A program made the translations under genes and the position numbers. The notes under the pieces were generated by a model, which worked only from the letters and a program-made list of their open reading frames with translations, had not been told where the DNA came from and did no database searches. From contig DASPFV010000181.1 in assembly GCA_035620975.1 (NCBI GenBank), positions 1 through 25,072 of the forward strand: DNA of 25,072 nucleotides. The letters are read 5' to 3'. The DNA comes from DASPFV01 sp035620975. Its GTDB lineage: Bacteria; Acidobacteriota; Vicinamibacteria; Vicinamibacterales; 2-12-FULL-66-21. Positions 17,118 to 24,928 of this stretch are shown here, piece by piece. Within the stretch, counting starts at the first letter, position 1. Every line of letters begins with the position of its first letter.

Positions 17118-17143
17118 AGGGCGCGATTCTCGATCGGCGCCCT
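17118..17143 (+). terminator. Hairpin after the DUF1479 gene
   Basis: AGGGCGC (17118-17124) pairs perfectly with GCGCCCT (17137-17143) 3 nt after the TGA stop. The loop contains a further GAT/ATC pairing. There is no U-tract. The remaining 17144-17364, between this hairpin and the convergent small secreted-protein gene, shows nothing else I can support. Confidence 0.4.
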
Positions 17144-17364
17144 GCAGCATCGATGATGTGCCTCGAGAGGGCACGGGGCGACGGCCGCGTCCCGGTCGAG
17201 CCATCGGCGACCTTCAGGGCCTGCGGAACTCCGGATCCGCCGCCCCCACCTGCCTCCCAGGTCAAACCCGCATCCGCACAGCACGATTTTTCCATCCGCT
17301 TCGACAGCGATGAGGGGCAGGACGTGGCTCACAGGCCGGAAGCCCGCACGGAATCGACGACGCG

Positions 17365-17841
17365 TCAGTTTTCGTCGGCCCCGATATTGGGACCGCAGAC
17401 GGTCCCCCTGTAGATCAGCTCGGTGGTTGGCGGCACGGCGGTCGTGTGACCCAGTCCATCGAACTCCATCGTGCCGTAAGCTCCTTCGTACTTGCCCGAT
17501 CCCCCGGTGATCGTCAGGTCCACGTGTACCGAGAATTCGCCTGGAGGCGCGCCTGGAATGGGAGTGCGTACCGGCAAGCCTTCGGCCCGCAGCACATCGC
17601 CGCTCTTTGTCAGGAAGATATCCAACGACCTGACGACCGGCGTCGTGCTGAGGATGGTCACCGTTGCGGCGCCATTCAGCACGCCGGTCACGGTGCCCAG
17701 GAGTCTGGAAGGTTCGGTTCCTTGAGAAATCCTGGTCTCCGAGATGCTGCCACGGAGGTATTGACAGTCTGCTCGCGCCTCGATGGCCGCGCCGAGTAGC
17801 ACCACACCCAGCACCAGTGAGATGTTCGCCTTCCTCGTCAT
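17365..17841 (-). CDS. Small secreted hypothetical protein
   Basis: A 158-residue exported protein. The signal peptide is at about 1-24 (ISLVLGVVLLGAAIEARA) and a cysteine follows cleavage at position 26. The mature part is beta-rich with glycine turns (LLGTVTGVLNGAATVTILSTT, HVDLTITGGSGKYEGAYGTM, TELIYRGTVCGPN). The two mature cysteines (C26 and the one in GTVCGP) could form a disulfide that closes a small barrel. The GGSGKYEGAYG pattern recalls small secreted barrel folds such as allene-oxide-cyclase-like or lipocalin-like proteins, but I cannot assign a family. The ATG at 17841 has AAGGAGA upstream. It is divergent from the Ser/Thr kinase and shares an upstream element with the sigma-factor gene (see 17899-17926), which suggests co-regulation. 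Confidence 0.75.
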   Translation of the reverse strand: MTRKANISLVLGVVLLGAAIEARADCQYLRGSISETRISQGTEPSRLLGTVTGVLNGAATVTILSTTPVVRSLDIFLTKSGDVLRAEGLPVRTPIPGAPPGEFSVHVDLTITGGSGKYEGAYGTMEFDGLGHTTAVPPTTELIYRGTVCGPNIGADEN

Positions 17842-17898
17842 GACGAGTCTCCTTTGCTCGTGACAGTGGCCGGGCCCAATCCGGCTCTCCTGCCGCGA

Positions 17899-17926
17899 AT
17901 AAGGAATCGCCAGGCCCGAGGTTACA
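17899..17926 (-). promoter_or_regulatory. TGTAAC-N11-CGATTCCTTAT element, copy upstream of the secreted-protein gene
   Basis: On the minus strand TGTAAC (17926-17921) is followed after 11 nt by CGATTCCTTAT (17909-17899). It ends 57 nt before the ATG of the secreted-protein gene at 17841. An exact copy of both blocks with the same 11-nt spacing lies upstream of the ECF sigma gene. The position fits a promoter for the minus-strand gene; as an operator it could also affect the divergent kinase at 17974. Confidence 0.55.
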
Positions 17927-17973
17927 GCCCCGCCGCGGGTATAGAATCAGCACCGGATCCCTGTCAGGTTGAC

Positions 17974-20900
17974 ATGCCAGGCTGTCCACAGTGCGGAGCG
18001 GAACTGGGTTCAGCCGATCCCGCCGGACTCTGCCCGCACTGTCTGATCCTGGGCGCTCTGGAGGGTTCCGCGAGCGGCGAGTTCGGGACGCACACGGGTG
18101 GGCCTGCCACCGGCGTGACCCCGGGTGAGGACTTCGGCCGCTATCGCATCATCGAGTCGCTGGGCGAAGGGGGGATGGGGACCGTCTACCTCGCCGAGCA
18201 GCGTGAGCCGATTCGCCGGCGCGCCGCGCTCAAGGTCGTGAAGCTCGGGATGGACACCGCCGCGGTGCTCGCCCGCTTCGACAACGAACGCCAGGCGCTC
18301 GCGCTGATGGACCACCCGAACGTCGCGCAGATCTTCGACGCCGGCACGACCCCGACCGGACGGCCGTACTTCGTGATGGAGTACATCGAGGGTGCGCCCA
18401 TCACGCAGTATTGCGATCGTAAGCGGCTGATCACCCGGGACCGGCTCGTCCTGTTCCTGGCGGTCTGCCGTGCGGTCCATCATGCGCACCGGAAAGGGGT
18501 GATCCACCGCGACATCAAGCCGTCGAACGTGCTCGTGATGGAACGGGACGGCGCGCCGATTCCCAAAGTCATCGACTTCGGGATCGCCAAGGCCACCTAC
18601 AAGTGGGCGGTCGAGAAGACCCTGATCACCCAATTCGGTCAGATCGTCGGGACGCCGGAGTACGCCAGCCCGGAGCAAGCCGACACGATGACCGGCGATG
18701 TCGCTGAAAGCTCGGACGTCTACTCGCTGGGCGTGCTCTTGTACGAGCTCCTGATTGGCGCCGTGCCGTTCGACACGGCGACGTTGCGCAAGGCCGGCTT
18801 GGCCGAAATGCTGCGGATCATTCGCGAAGACGAAGCACCGTCACTCTCCCGCAAGCTCACCTCGCTCGGCGCGGCGGTCACCGACATCGCGGCGCGCCGT
18901 CAGACCGACCCGATCTCGCTGCGCCGCCTCGTGGACGGCGACCTGAACGCGATCACGATGAAGGCCCTGGAGAAGGCGCGCGAGCGGCGCTACGCGTCGG
19001 TGTCTGACCTCGCCGCGGATATCCAGAATCACCTGGAGCACCGGCCCGTGCTGGCCTCGCCGCGCAGCAGGGTGTACCGAGCCAGCAAGTTTCTTCGCAG
19101 GCACAGGCTTCCGGCGCTCGGCACGGCCGCCGCAGTCGTCATTCTCTCGTTGAGCTCAGTGACGGCCTGGTCGCTTTGGCATCGCGAGTCCGCGACCAGT
19201 CCCAAGCTGACCGCCAAGGATGCCATCGTTCTCGCGGATTTCGACAACCAGACCGGTGATCCCGTATTTGACGACACGCTGCGGCAGGCGTTGTCGGTGG
19301 AGCTTCAGCAGTCGCCGGCCCTCAGCTTGATTTCGGACGCACAGGTGCTGCGGGTGCTCGCCCTCATGGGACAGCCGAGGGATGCGCGGCTGACTCCTGA
19401 ACTCGCTCAGCAAGTCTGCGAGCGAACCGCGAGTGCCGCGACTCTGGAAGGCTCGATCGCCGCCCTTGGCAGCCGGTATGTGCTGGGCTTGCGTGCCAGA
19501 ACCTGCACTACGGGCACTATCCTGGATGAAAAGCAGATCCAGGCGGCACGCCGAGAGGACGTCCTGAACTCTCTCAGTCAAATCGTCCGTGAGTTCCGAA
19601 CCAGGGTTGGTGAATCACTCGCGACGGTCGAACGGTATTCGACGCCGTTGTCCGAGTCGACGACGCCGTCGCTCGAAGCTCTGAAGGCCTACACTATCGG
19701 ACTGAAACTGACCATGTCCGCAGGCAACGCCGCGGCGATCCCTTCTTTCCGACGCGCTGTCGAAATCGATCCCAACTTCGCGACGGCCTACGCCCATCTC
19801 GGACTTGCCTACAACGTGGAGGGGGAGTCAGTGCTGGCAGCCGAGAGCACCACCAAGGCGTGGCGCCTGCGGGAGCGCGTGAGCGATCGTGAAAGGTTCT
19901 TCATCGACTTCAACTACGACCGCCACGTCACAGGAAACCTGGAAAAGGCGTACCAGACCCTCGAGTTGTGGCAGCAGACGTATCCTCGCGGGCAACAGCC
20001 CAATCCGGACAGTTTGCTCGGCGGCATTACGACCCATGGCACCGCTCGGTACGAGAGAGCCATTGACGCGTCTCGAAAGTCCATCGCGTTGGATCCGGAC
20101 TTTGCGCTCGCGTATGGCAATCTTGCCGGGACCTATTTCCTCACCGGCCGGTTCGCGGAAGCCGAGAAGACGCTTCACGCGGCTTCCGAGCGCAAGCTCG
20201 AAGTACCCCGCATGCTCCTCATCCAATACATCATCGCGGTGCTGAAGGGTGACCAGGAGCAGATGGAGCGGACGGCAGCTCGGGCCAAAGGCAAGCGCAG
20301 GGCAGAGCACTGGATGGCCCATGAGCAAGCTCTCGCTCTGGCTCGTTCCGGCCGCCTGCAGGCTGCCCGGCAGCTGTCCAACCACGCAATCGGTCTAGCC
20401 CTGCAAGAAGGGGACTACGAGACGGCAGCAAACTACCAGGCCGCACGAGCGACGTGGGAAGCCATGTGCGGGAATGCTGGTGAAGGGCAACGGCACGCGG
20501 TGTCGGCGCTGGAGCGTTCACATGGCCGGGATGTGCTATACGTCGCCGCGCTTGCCCTGGCGCTTTCGGGTGATGCGTCCCGATCGGAAGCGCTCGCGGC
20601 CGATTTGGAAAACCGCTTTCCGGAGGATACCTTCGCCCAGTTCACCTATGGCCCTGTTCTTCGCGCCCTGGCCGCACTTCTGCGAGGCAGGCCGGGAGAG
20701 AGCGTCGAGTGGCTGCAGATCGCCCGGCCTTATGAGCTCGCGGCAAACGGCCTCAATTTCAGTAGCTACTATCTTGGCGGTCTGCACTCGGCCTACGTCC
20801 GGGGCAACTCCCTGATCCCTGCCCGACGGTATGAGGAGGCCGCGGCCGAATTTCAGAAGATTCTCGATCACCCCGGTATCGTTGGCGCCGATCCCATCGG

Positions 20901-21057
20901 CGTCCTGACTCACCTGCAACGTGGCCGGGTGTTCGCACTGCTGGGAGACAAGGCAAAGGCGAAGGCGGCCTATGAGGTCTTCCTGGCCTTATGGAAGGAT
21001 GCTGACGCCGACGTCCCGATTCTGAAACGCGCCAAAGCCGAGTACGCGCGACTGTAG
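17974..21057 (+). CDS. Membrane Ser/Thr protein kinase with N-terminal zinc ribbon and C-terminal TPRs
   Basis: A 1027-residue Hanks-type kinase. A CxxC-x12-CxxC zinc ribbon lies at C4, C7, C20 and C23. The kinase domain (about 56-360) is complete: glycine loop GEGGMG (64-69), Lys87, Glu105, HRDIKPSN (178-185, catalytic Asp180), DFG (201-203) and GTPEYASPEQ. One transmembrane helix at about 380-402 (LGTAAAVVILSLSSVTAWSLW) places the kinase inside the cell. Outside is a TolB/FlgO-like segment (DAIVLADFDNQTGDPVFDDTL) followed by TPR-type repeats to the end (for example PNFATAYAHLGLAY, PDFALAYGNLAGTY). The ATG at 17974 is chosen because the zinc ribbon starts immediately; the ribosome site is weak. 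It is followed after 83 nt by an ECF sigma gene on the same strand, so kinase signalling probably feeds into that sigma factor. Confidence 0.94.
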   Translation: MPGCPQCGAELGSADPAGLCPHCLILGALEGSASGEFGTHTGGPATGVTPGEDFGRYRIIESLGEGGMGTVYLAEQREPIRRRAALKVVKLGMDTAAVLARFDNERQALALMDHPNVAQIFDAGTTPTGRPYFVMEYIEGAPITQYCDRKRLITRDRLVLFLAVCRAVHHAHRKGVIHRDIKPSNVLVMERDGAPIPKVIDFGIAKATYKWAVEKTLITQFGQIVGTPEYASPEQADTMTGDVAESSDVYSLGVLLYELLIGAVPFDTATLRKAGLAEMLRIIREDEAPSLSRKLTSLGAAVTDIAARRQTDPISLRRLVDGDLNAITMKALEKARERRYASVSDLAADIQNHLEHRPVLASPRSRVYRASKFLRRHRLPALGTAAAVVILSLSSVTAWSLWHRESATSPKLTAKDAIVLADFDNQTGDPVFDDTLRQALSVELQQSPALSLISDAQVLRVLALMGQPRDARLTPELAQQVCERTASAATLEGSIAALGSRYVLGLRARTCTTGTILDEKQIQAARREDVLNSLSQIVREFRTRVGESLATVERYSTPLSESTTPSLEALKAYTIGLKLTMSAGNAAAIPSFRRAVEIDPNFATAYAHLGLAYNVEGESVLAAESTTKAWRLRERVSDRERFFIDFNYDRHVTGNLEKAYQTLELWQQTYPRGQQPNPDSLLGGITTHGTARYERAIDASRKSIALDPDFALAYGNLAGTYFLTGRFAEAEKTLHAASERKLEVPRMLLIQYIIAVLKGDQEQMERTAARAKGKRRAEHWMAHEQALALARSGRLQAARQLSNHAIGLALQEGDYETAANYQAARATWEAMCGNAGEGQRHAVSALERSHGRDVLYVAALALALSGDASRSEALAADLENRFPEDTFAQFTYGPVLRALAALLRGRPGESVEWLQIARPYELAANGLNFSSYYLGGLHSAYVRGNSLIPARRYEEAAAEFQKILDHPGIVGADPIGVLTHLQRGRVFALLGDKAKAKAAYEVFLALWKDADADVPILKRAKAEYARL

Positions 21058-21082
21058 CCGGCCACACCAGCGGTGATTGCCG

Positions 21083-21110
21083 TGTAACGGTTGGCGTTCC
21101 GATTCCTTAT
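21083..21110 (+). promoter_or_regulatory. TGTAAC-N11-CGATTCCTTAT element, copy upstream of the ECF sigma gene
   Basis: TGTAAC (21083-21088) is followed after 11 nt by CGATTCCTTAT (21100-21110) in the 83-nt gap between the kinase and sigma genes. It ends 30 nt before the sigma ATG. The identical bipartite sequence precedes the secreted-protein gene at 17841. The arrangement suits a -35/-10 pair. Since the gene behind it encodes an ECF sigma factor, autoregulation is the simplest hypothesis. Confidence 0.55.
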
Positions 21111-21140
21111 CCCCGTTGTGGAACAGTACCGGCTAAGACT

Positions 21141-21905
21141 ATGACCGGCGATTCGAAGACGCCGCAGGCGGAAACCACGCTGCACACGCTGGCGGGGGGA
21201 TCTGACTTCCCGACCACCCGGTGGACGCTGGTGATCGCCGCGGCCGATTCCCGCCGGACGGAGGCGCGCTCCGCATTGGTCTCGCTGTGCGAAAGCTACT
21301 GGTATCCGCTGTACGCGTATGTTCGCCGCCGCGGCTATCCTGCCGACCAGGCGCAGGACCTCACGCAGGAGTTCTTCATCCGCGTGGTGGAAGGCCGCTA
21401 TCTCGACCGCGCCGACCCGGAAAAGGGGCGGTTCCGAGCGTTCATCCTGAGCTCCCTGAAATTCTTCCTCGCCGACGAAGCCGATCGCAGTCGCGCGCAG
21501 AAACGCGGTGGAGGCAAGGTCTTGTCCTTCGAAGTCTCGTCCGGCGAGGATCGCTACCAGCGCGAGCCCGCGCACAACGAGACGCCGGAGCGGATCTTCG
21601 AGCGGCGCTGGGCGCTCTCACTGCTCGAGAGAGTGGTGGACAGACTGCGGTCAGAGTTCGTCCAACAGGGACGTGTGGACCACTTCAACCGGCTGAAGGC
21701 CTTCCTCCTCGATCAAGCCGACGCGCCGTATGCCGCGCTCGCTCGAGAGATGGGCACATCGGAAGGCGCGCTCAAGGTCGCGATTCATCGGCTCCGGAAA
21801 CGCTATCGCGAACTCTTCCGGCAAGAGATTGCCGAGACGGTGGCCGATGCGGGCGAGGTCGAATCCGAGCTCCGTTATCTCGTGGCCGCGCTGACGCGGA
21901 GGTAG
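21141..21905 (+). CDS. ECF-type RNA polymerase sigma factor
   Basis: A 254-residue sigma-70-family protein. Region 2 is at about 45-115 (LCESYWYPLYAYVRRRGYPADQAQDLTQEFF, then KGRFRAFILSSLKFFLADEADRSRAQKRGG). Region 4 is at about 155-228 with the helix-turn-helix YAALAREMGTSEGALKVAIHRLRKRYRELFR. It belongs to the long ECF type common in Acidobacteriota and Planctomycetota, where it typically sits beside Ser/Thr kinases. The spacer between regions 2 and 4 (about 120-155) is longer than in classic ECFs. No anti-sigma gene is adjacent, so control may go through the upstream kinase, for example by phosphorylation. The ribosome site is weak and the ATG at 21141 is the first that gives the full family N-terminus. 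A shared promoter-like element precedes it. Confidence 0.93.
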   Translation: MTGDSKTPQAETTLHTLAGGSDFPTTRWTLVIAAADSRRTEARSALVSLCESYWYPLYAYVRRRGYPADQAQDLTQEFFIRVVEGRYLDRADPEKGRFRAFILSSLKFFLADEADRSRAQKRGGGKVLSFEVSSGEDRYQREPAHNETPERIFERRWALSLLERVVDRLRSEFVQQGRVDHFNRLKAFLLDQADAPYAALAREMGTSEGALKVAIHRLRKRYRELFRQEIAETVADAGEVESELRYLVAALTRR

Positions 21906-22027
21906 CGGCAGCGAGCCCGCGTGCCGCTGACCTCGGTCCTCTCGTGCCGGGGCACTCGAAGAACGACTCGCGCTGGCGGCCACGGCGGAGTGCTCGCCGC
22001 TGCGGCGGGCGCGCACAAACACTCGAG
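21906..22027. other. Intergenic stretch after the sigma gene
   Basis: No gene is supported here. A GC-rich dyad, CGCCGC-TGC-GGCGG, near 22000-22013 could act as a transcription barrier after the sigma gene. The stretch runs directly into the tandem repeat units that start at 22028. Confidence 0.3.
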
Positions 22028-22243
22028 AATCAGCGAACGAGCGCAGCGAGTGAGCCACGCGAACGGAGCGGGGCAAGGGGCCCCCGCGAGACCGTGTGAG
22101 GGTCTCGGGACGAAGCCCAATCCGAAGAAGACAATCAGCGAACGAGCGCAGCGAGTGAGCCACGCGAACGGAGCGAGCCGGCGAAGCGGCGAGCGAGTGA
22201 GCGTGTAAGGGGTCTGGGGACGAAGTCCCAAGATCAGAGAAGA
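22028..22243. repeat. Two diverged tandem repeat units of about 105 bp
   Basis: A 43-bp block starting AATCAGCGAACGAGCGCAGC and ending AACGGAGCG is identical at 22028-22070 and 22133-22175. Each block is followed by a related tail: GTGTGAGGGTCTCGGGACGAAG in unit 1 and GTGTAAGGGGTCTGGGGACGAAG in unit 2. Each tail ends in a GAAGA-like purine run. The whole is an imperfect tandem duplication with a 105-nt period. It ends next to the 3' end of tRNA-Gly. In unit 2 a small GGGAC-GAA-GTCCC hairpin lies 3' of the tRNA and could help tRNA 3'-end formation. The GAGCGxAGCGAGxGAG composition resembles low-complexity intergenic repeats of GC-rich genomes. Confidence 0.75.
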
Positions 22244-22244
22244 T

Positions 22245-22315
22245 AGCGGGCTACGGGGATCGAACCCGTCTAACTGGCTTGGGAAGCCAGGGCATTACCA
22301 CTATGCTAAGCCCGC
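22245..22315 (-). tRNA. tRNA-Gly (CCC)
   Basis: A 71-nt complete cloverleaf on the minus strand. The acceptor stem is GCGGGCT/AGCCCGC with discriminator T at 22245. The D stem is GCAT/ATGC with GTGGTA in the loop. The anticodon stem is CTGGC/GCCAG around TTCCCAA, with anticodon CCC at 22283-22281. The variable loop is TTAG and the T stem is ACGGG/CCCGT around TTCGATC. All stems are fully paired. CCA is not encoded, unlike the tRNA-Pro half at 101-148. Confidence 0.97.
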
Positions 22316-22336
22316 CCGGCTGACCGTCGGCTCCTG

Positions 22337-22342
22337 ATTATA
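22337..22342 (-). promoter_or_regulatory. Extended -10 promoter of tRNA-Gly
   Basis: On the minus strand a consensus TATAAT is preceded by TGC (TGCTATAAT), an extended -10. It lies 21 nt upstream of the mature tRNA 5' end. No good -35 is seen. The rest of 22343-22520 shows nothing supportable beyond a weak AAGCC/GGCTT dyad at 22429-22444. Confidence 0.55.
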
Positions 22343-22520
22343 GCAAAGCGTTCGGCGGGAGTATCCGCAGCGCGCCTGCTCGAGCGGGAAGCCATCGCCT
22401 CGACGCGTCCGCGCCTCCATCCGACCGGAAGCCACTGGCGGCTTTCACACGACAGTACCAGCGCTGCGCACGCGTCGACGGCCTCCAGCCCGACCGGGAT
22501 CGGCGGCTGCCGACACGTGT

Positions 22521-23876
22521 TCAGCTTCTGATGAACGCGAGCACCTCGTCGCGCTTCTGTGCCATCAGCTCAGGGGTCGTCGCCTCCAGGTTCAGCCGCA
22601 GCATCGGCTCGGTGTTCGAACCGCGCACGTTGAAGTGCCAGTCCGGGTACTCGGCCGAGACGCCATCCAGCGTGTACACCCGGCCGTCCGTGTATTTCGC
22701 GGCCAGGCCGTCGATCTTCTGCTGGACGAGGCGCATGTCCGCGACCCGGGTGTTGACCTCGCCCGAGATGAAGTACTTCTCGCGCAGGGGTGTGAGCAGC
22801 TCCCGGAGCGTCTGCCCCTTGCGCGACATCAGCTCCAGGATGAGGAGTGCCGGGATGAACCCGTTGTCGGCGTAGAAGTTGTCGCGGAAGTAGTAATGGC
22901 CTGTGACCTCGCCGCCGAAGATCGCGCCTTCCTCGCGCATGCGGAGCTTGAAGAAGGCGTGACCGACGCGGTTCATCAGCGCCGTCCCGCCGTACTTCGC
23001 GACGATGTCCTTCACCGCGTAGCTCGCGCGGACGTCGTACAGGATGGTCGCGCCGGGATGTTTCAGCAGAAAAGCCTCGGCCAGCAGCGCCGTCACGAAG
23101 TCGCCCGCGATGAACTCCCCCGTGCCGTCGATGAAGAACACGCGATCGGCATCGCCGTCCCATGCAATCCCGATGTCGGCGCCCGTGGCCACCACGCGCT
23201 CGACGATGTCGCGGCGATTCTCTTCGATGAGCGGATTCGCCTCGTGGTTCGGGAACGTGCCGTCCACCTCGAAGCACAGGGCGTCCACCCGGCATGGCAG
23301 CCGCTCGAACAGCTTCGGCGCCACCATGCCGGCGATGCCGTTGCCCGCGTCCAGCACGACCTTGAAGGGCTTCACGATGCCCGGATCGATGAACGACAGG
23401 ACGTGCCGCACGTAGTCGTCCAGGACCTCGCGCGTCACGAGGGCGCCGGGCGTCGAAGCCGGGCCGGGGATCCGGTTCTCGCGGATCATGTCCCGGATGT
23501 CGCCGATGCCCGCGTCGCCGCTGAGGGGGAACGCCTCGCGGCGGACCATCTTGATGCCGTTGTACTCCTTCGGGTTGTGCGAGGCCGTGATCTGCACGCC
23601 CCCGTCGTGGCCGTCCCGCGCGACGGCAAAATACAGCATGTCGGTCCCCATCATGCCGTAGTCGACCACGTCGGCCCCCTGGCCGCGTGCGCCGTCGATG
23701 AACGCCGACGCAATCGATGGGGACGAGAGCCGCATGTCGCGCGACACGCCGATGCGCCGCGCGTCGAGGTAGGCCACGAAGCCGCGCCCGATCTCGTATG
23801 CGGCGGCCTCGTTGATCTCCGACGGGTACAGCCCGCGGACGTCGTACGCCTTGAAGATCGACGGATTGATGCTCAT
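22521..23876 (-). CDS. Phosphomannomutase/phosphoglucomutase (alpha-D-phosphohexomutase)
   Basis: A 451-residue, four-domain phosphohexomutase that interconverts hexose 6-phosphate and 1-phosphate. Key motifs are intact: phosphoserine Ser99 (TASHNPKEYNG), the metal-binding loop DGDADR (240-245), the sugar-specificity loop GEVTGHYYF (322-330) and the phosphate-binding RGSNTEP (418-424). GEVTGH instead of the usual GEMSGH is a mild variation. Start ATG 23876 overlaps the stop of the upstream nucleotidyltransferase as ATGA, and MSINPSIFKAYDVRG is the typical N-terminus. It probably supplies hexose 1-phosphate to its upstream partner for NDP-sugar synthesis, feeding exopolysaccharide, LPS or glycosylation. 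Whether it prefers mannose or glucose cannot be told from sequence. Confidence 0.95.
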   Translation of the reverse strand: MSINPSIFKAYDVRGLYPSEINEAAAYEIGRGFVAYLDARRIGVSRDMRLSSPSIASAFIDGARGQGADVVDYGMMGTDMLYFAVARDGHDGGVQITASHNPKEYNGIKMVRREAFPLSGDAGIGDIRDMIRENRIPGPASTPGALVTREVLDDYVRHVLSFIDPGIVKPFKVVLDAGNGIAGMVAPKLFERLPCRVDALCFEVDGTFPNHEANPLIEENRRDIVERVVATGADIGIAWDGDADRVFFIDGTGEFIAGDFVTALLAEAFLLKHPGATILYDVRASYAVKDIVAKYGGTALMNRVGHAFFKLRMREEGAIFGGEVTGHYYFRDNFYADNGFIPALLILELMSRKGQTLRELLTPLREKYFISGEVNTRVADMRLVQQKIDGLAAKYTDGRVYTLDGVSAEYPDWHFNVRGSNTEPMLRLNLEATTPELMAQKRDEVLAFIRS

Positions 23877-24928
23877 AGCCTGCTGTAGTCGGTGATGACC
23901 GTCTTGTCGCCGAGGACGACGGCCGTGTCGAGCGCCGCGTTGCGGCCGACGTGGCAATTGCGGCCCAGAATGGATCCCCGGACGACGGCGTCGGGCCCGA
24001 TCCAGCCGTTCGCCCATACGATCGAGCCGTCGACGACGGCCGACTCTTCCACGCGCGTCTGCCGCCCGACGACGGAGTAGGGCAGGATCTTCGCGCCAGC
24101 CTTCACGACGACGCCTTCGTCGAGGAAGCAGGGGCCGTGCAGCTCCGCGCCGTCCTCCACCCGCGCGCCCGGCGCGACCCAGGTCGTCTTCGGCGAGCCA
24201 TCGAAGGGAGGCGCATGATAGCGGCCGTCCATGATGTCGCGGTGCACCTGCAAGTACTTCGCCGGCGTCCCGATGTCAATCCAGTAGCCGTCGTAGACGT
24301 ACGCCACGAACGTCTCACCGCGCTCGATGAGCGAGGGGAAGAAGCTGCGCTCGATGGACCAGGCCGTGTCCTTCGGGATCCGGTTGAACGTGTCCGGCTC
24401 GAGCACGTAGATCCCGGCGTTGATCGTATTGCACGTGATCTCGTCCTCGCTAGGCTTCTCGAGGAATCGCACCACGTTGCCCTGCGCGTCGGTTTCGACG
24501 AGACCGTACGCCCGCGGGTTGTCGACCGGGGTGAGCACGATTGTCGCACGCGCCTGTCGCTCCCGATGCAGCTGCAGCACCGCCGCCAGGTCGACCTGCG
24601 TCAGCACGTCCCCGTTGAAGACGACGACCGATTCGGTGAGCGAGTCGCCGGCATAGCGGACAGCGCCAGCCGTGCCGAGCGGCACCGGCTCGACCACGTA
24701 CCGGAGCTTCAGCCCGAGCCCCTCCCCCTCGCCGAAGATCTCCTCTATGCGCCGTGGCTGATAGTTCAGGCTGAGAATCGCCTCGTCTATTTCAGGCACC
24801 TGCCGCAGCAGGTCGAGCTGGTAATAGAGGAAGGGCCGGTTGAAGATGGGAACAATGGGCTTGGGCGTGTGAACCGTCAGCGGACGCAGCCGCGTGCCCT
24901 TGCCGCCGGCCAGCAGAATCGCCTTCAT
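23873..24928 (-). CDS. Sugar-1-phosphate nucleotidyltransferase with C-terminal left-handed beta-helix
   Basis: A 351-residue NDP-sugar pyrophosphorylase (mannose- or glucose-1-phosphate type). The nucleotide-binding signature AGGKGTRLRPLT is at 7-18. PKP (22-24), NGD (105-107; metal and nucleotide), EKP (157-159) and WIDIGTP (216-222) follow in order. From about 245 onwards hexapeptide-like repeats (VAPGARVEDGAELHGPCFLDE, VVVKAGAKI, AVVRGSILGRNCHVGRNA) form a left-handed beta-helix, used for oligomerisation or regulation. The ATG at 24928 gives the canonical MKAILLAGG start, though no clear ribosome site precedes it and the same frame remains open to the window edge. The gene is coupled to the phosphohexomutase by a 4-nt overlap. 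Confidence 0.94.
   Translation of the reverse strand: MKAILLAGGKGTRLRPLTVHTPKPIVPIFNRPFLYYQLDLLRQVPEIDEAILSLNYQPRRIEEIFGEGEGLGLKLRYVVEPVPLGTAGAVRYAGDSLTESVVVFNGDVLTQVDLAAVLQLHRERQARATIVLTPVDNPRAYGLVETDAQGNVVRFLEKPSEDEITCNTINAGIYVLEPDTFNRIPKDTAWSIERSFFPSLIERGETFVAYVYDGYWIDIGTPAKYLQVHRDIMDGRYHAPPFDGSPKTTWVAPGARVEDGAELHGPCFLDEGVVVKAGAKILPYSVVGRQTRVEESAVVDGSIVWANGWIGPDAVVRGSILGRNCHVGRNAALDTAVVLGDKTVITDYSRL

Noticed and set aside
17940..17945. TATAGA as a -10 for the kinase gene
   Set aside because: No -35 lies at acceptable spacing. The only conserved upstream block (GTTACA) is 13 nt away and belongs to the oppositely oriented element.
17899..21110. The inverted 28-bp element pair as terminal inverted repeats of a mobile unit carrying the kinase
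   Set aside because: Similarity stops outside the two short blocks, no transposase or target-site duplication is seen, and the positions fit promoters of two flanking genes better.
22028..22175. Possible CRISPR array from the repeated 43-bp block
   Set aside because: There are only two copies. The 62-nt interval is itself related to sequence after copy 2, so this is a tandem duplication, and no cas genes are present.
22429..22444. An AAGCC/GGCTT dyad as terminator of the sugar-nucleotide genes
   Set aside because: The 5-bp stem is too short, there is no U-tract, and it lies about 80 nt from the stop codon.
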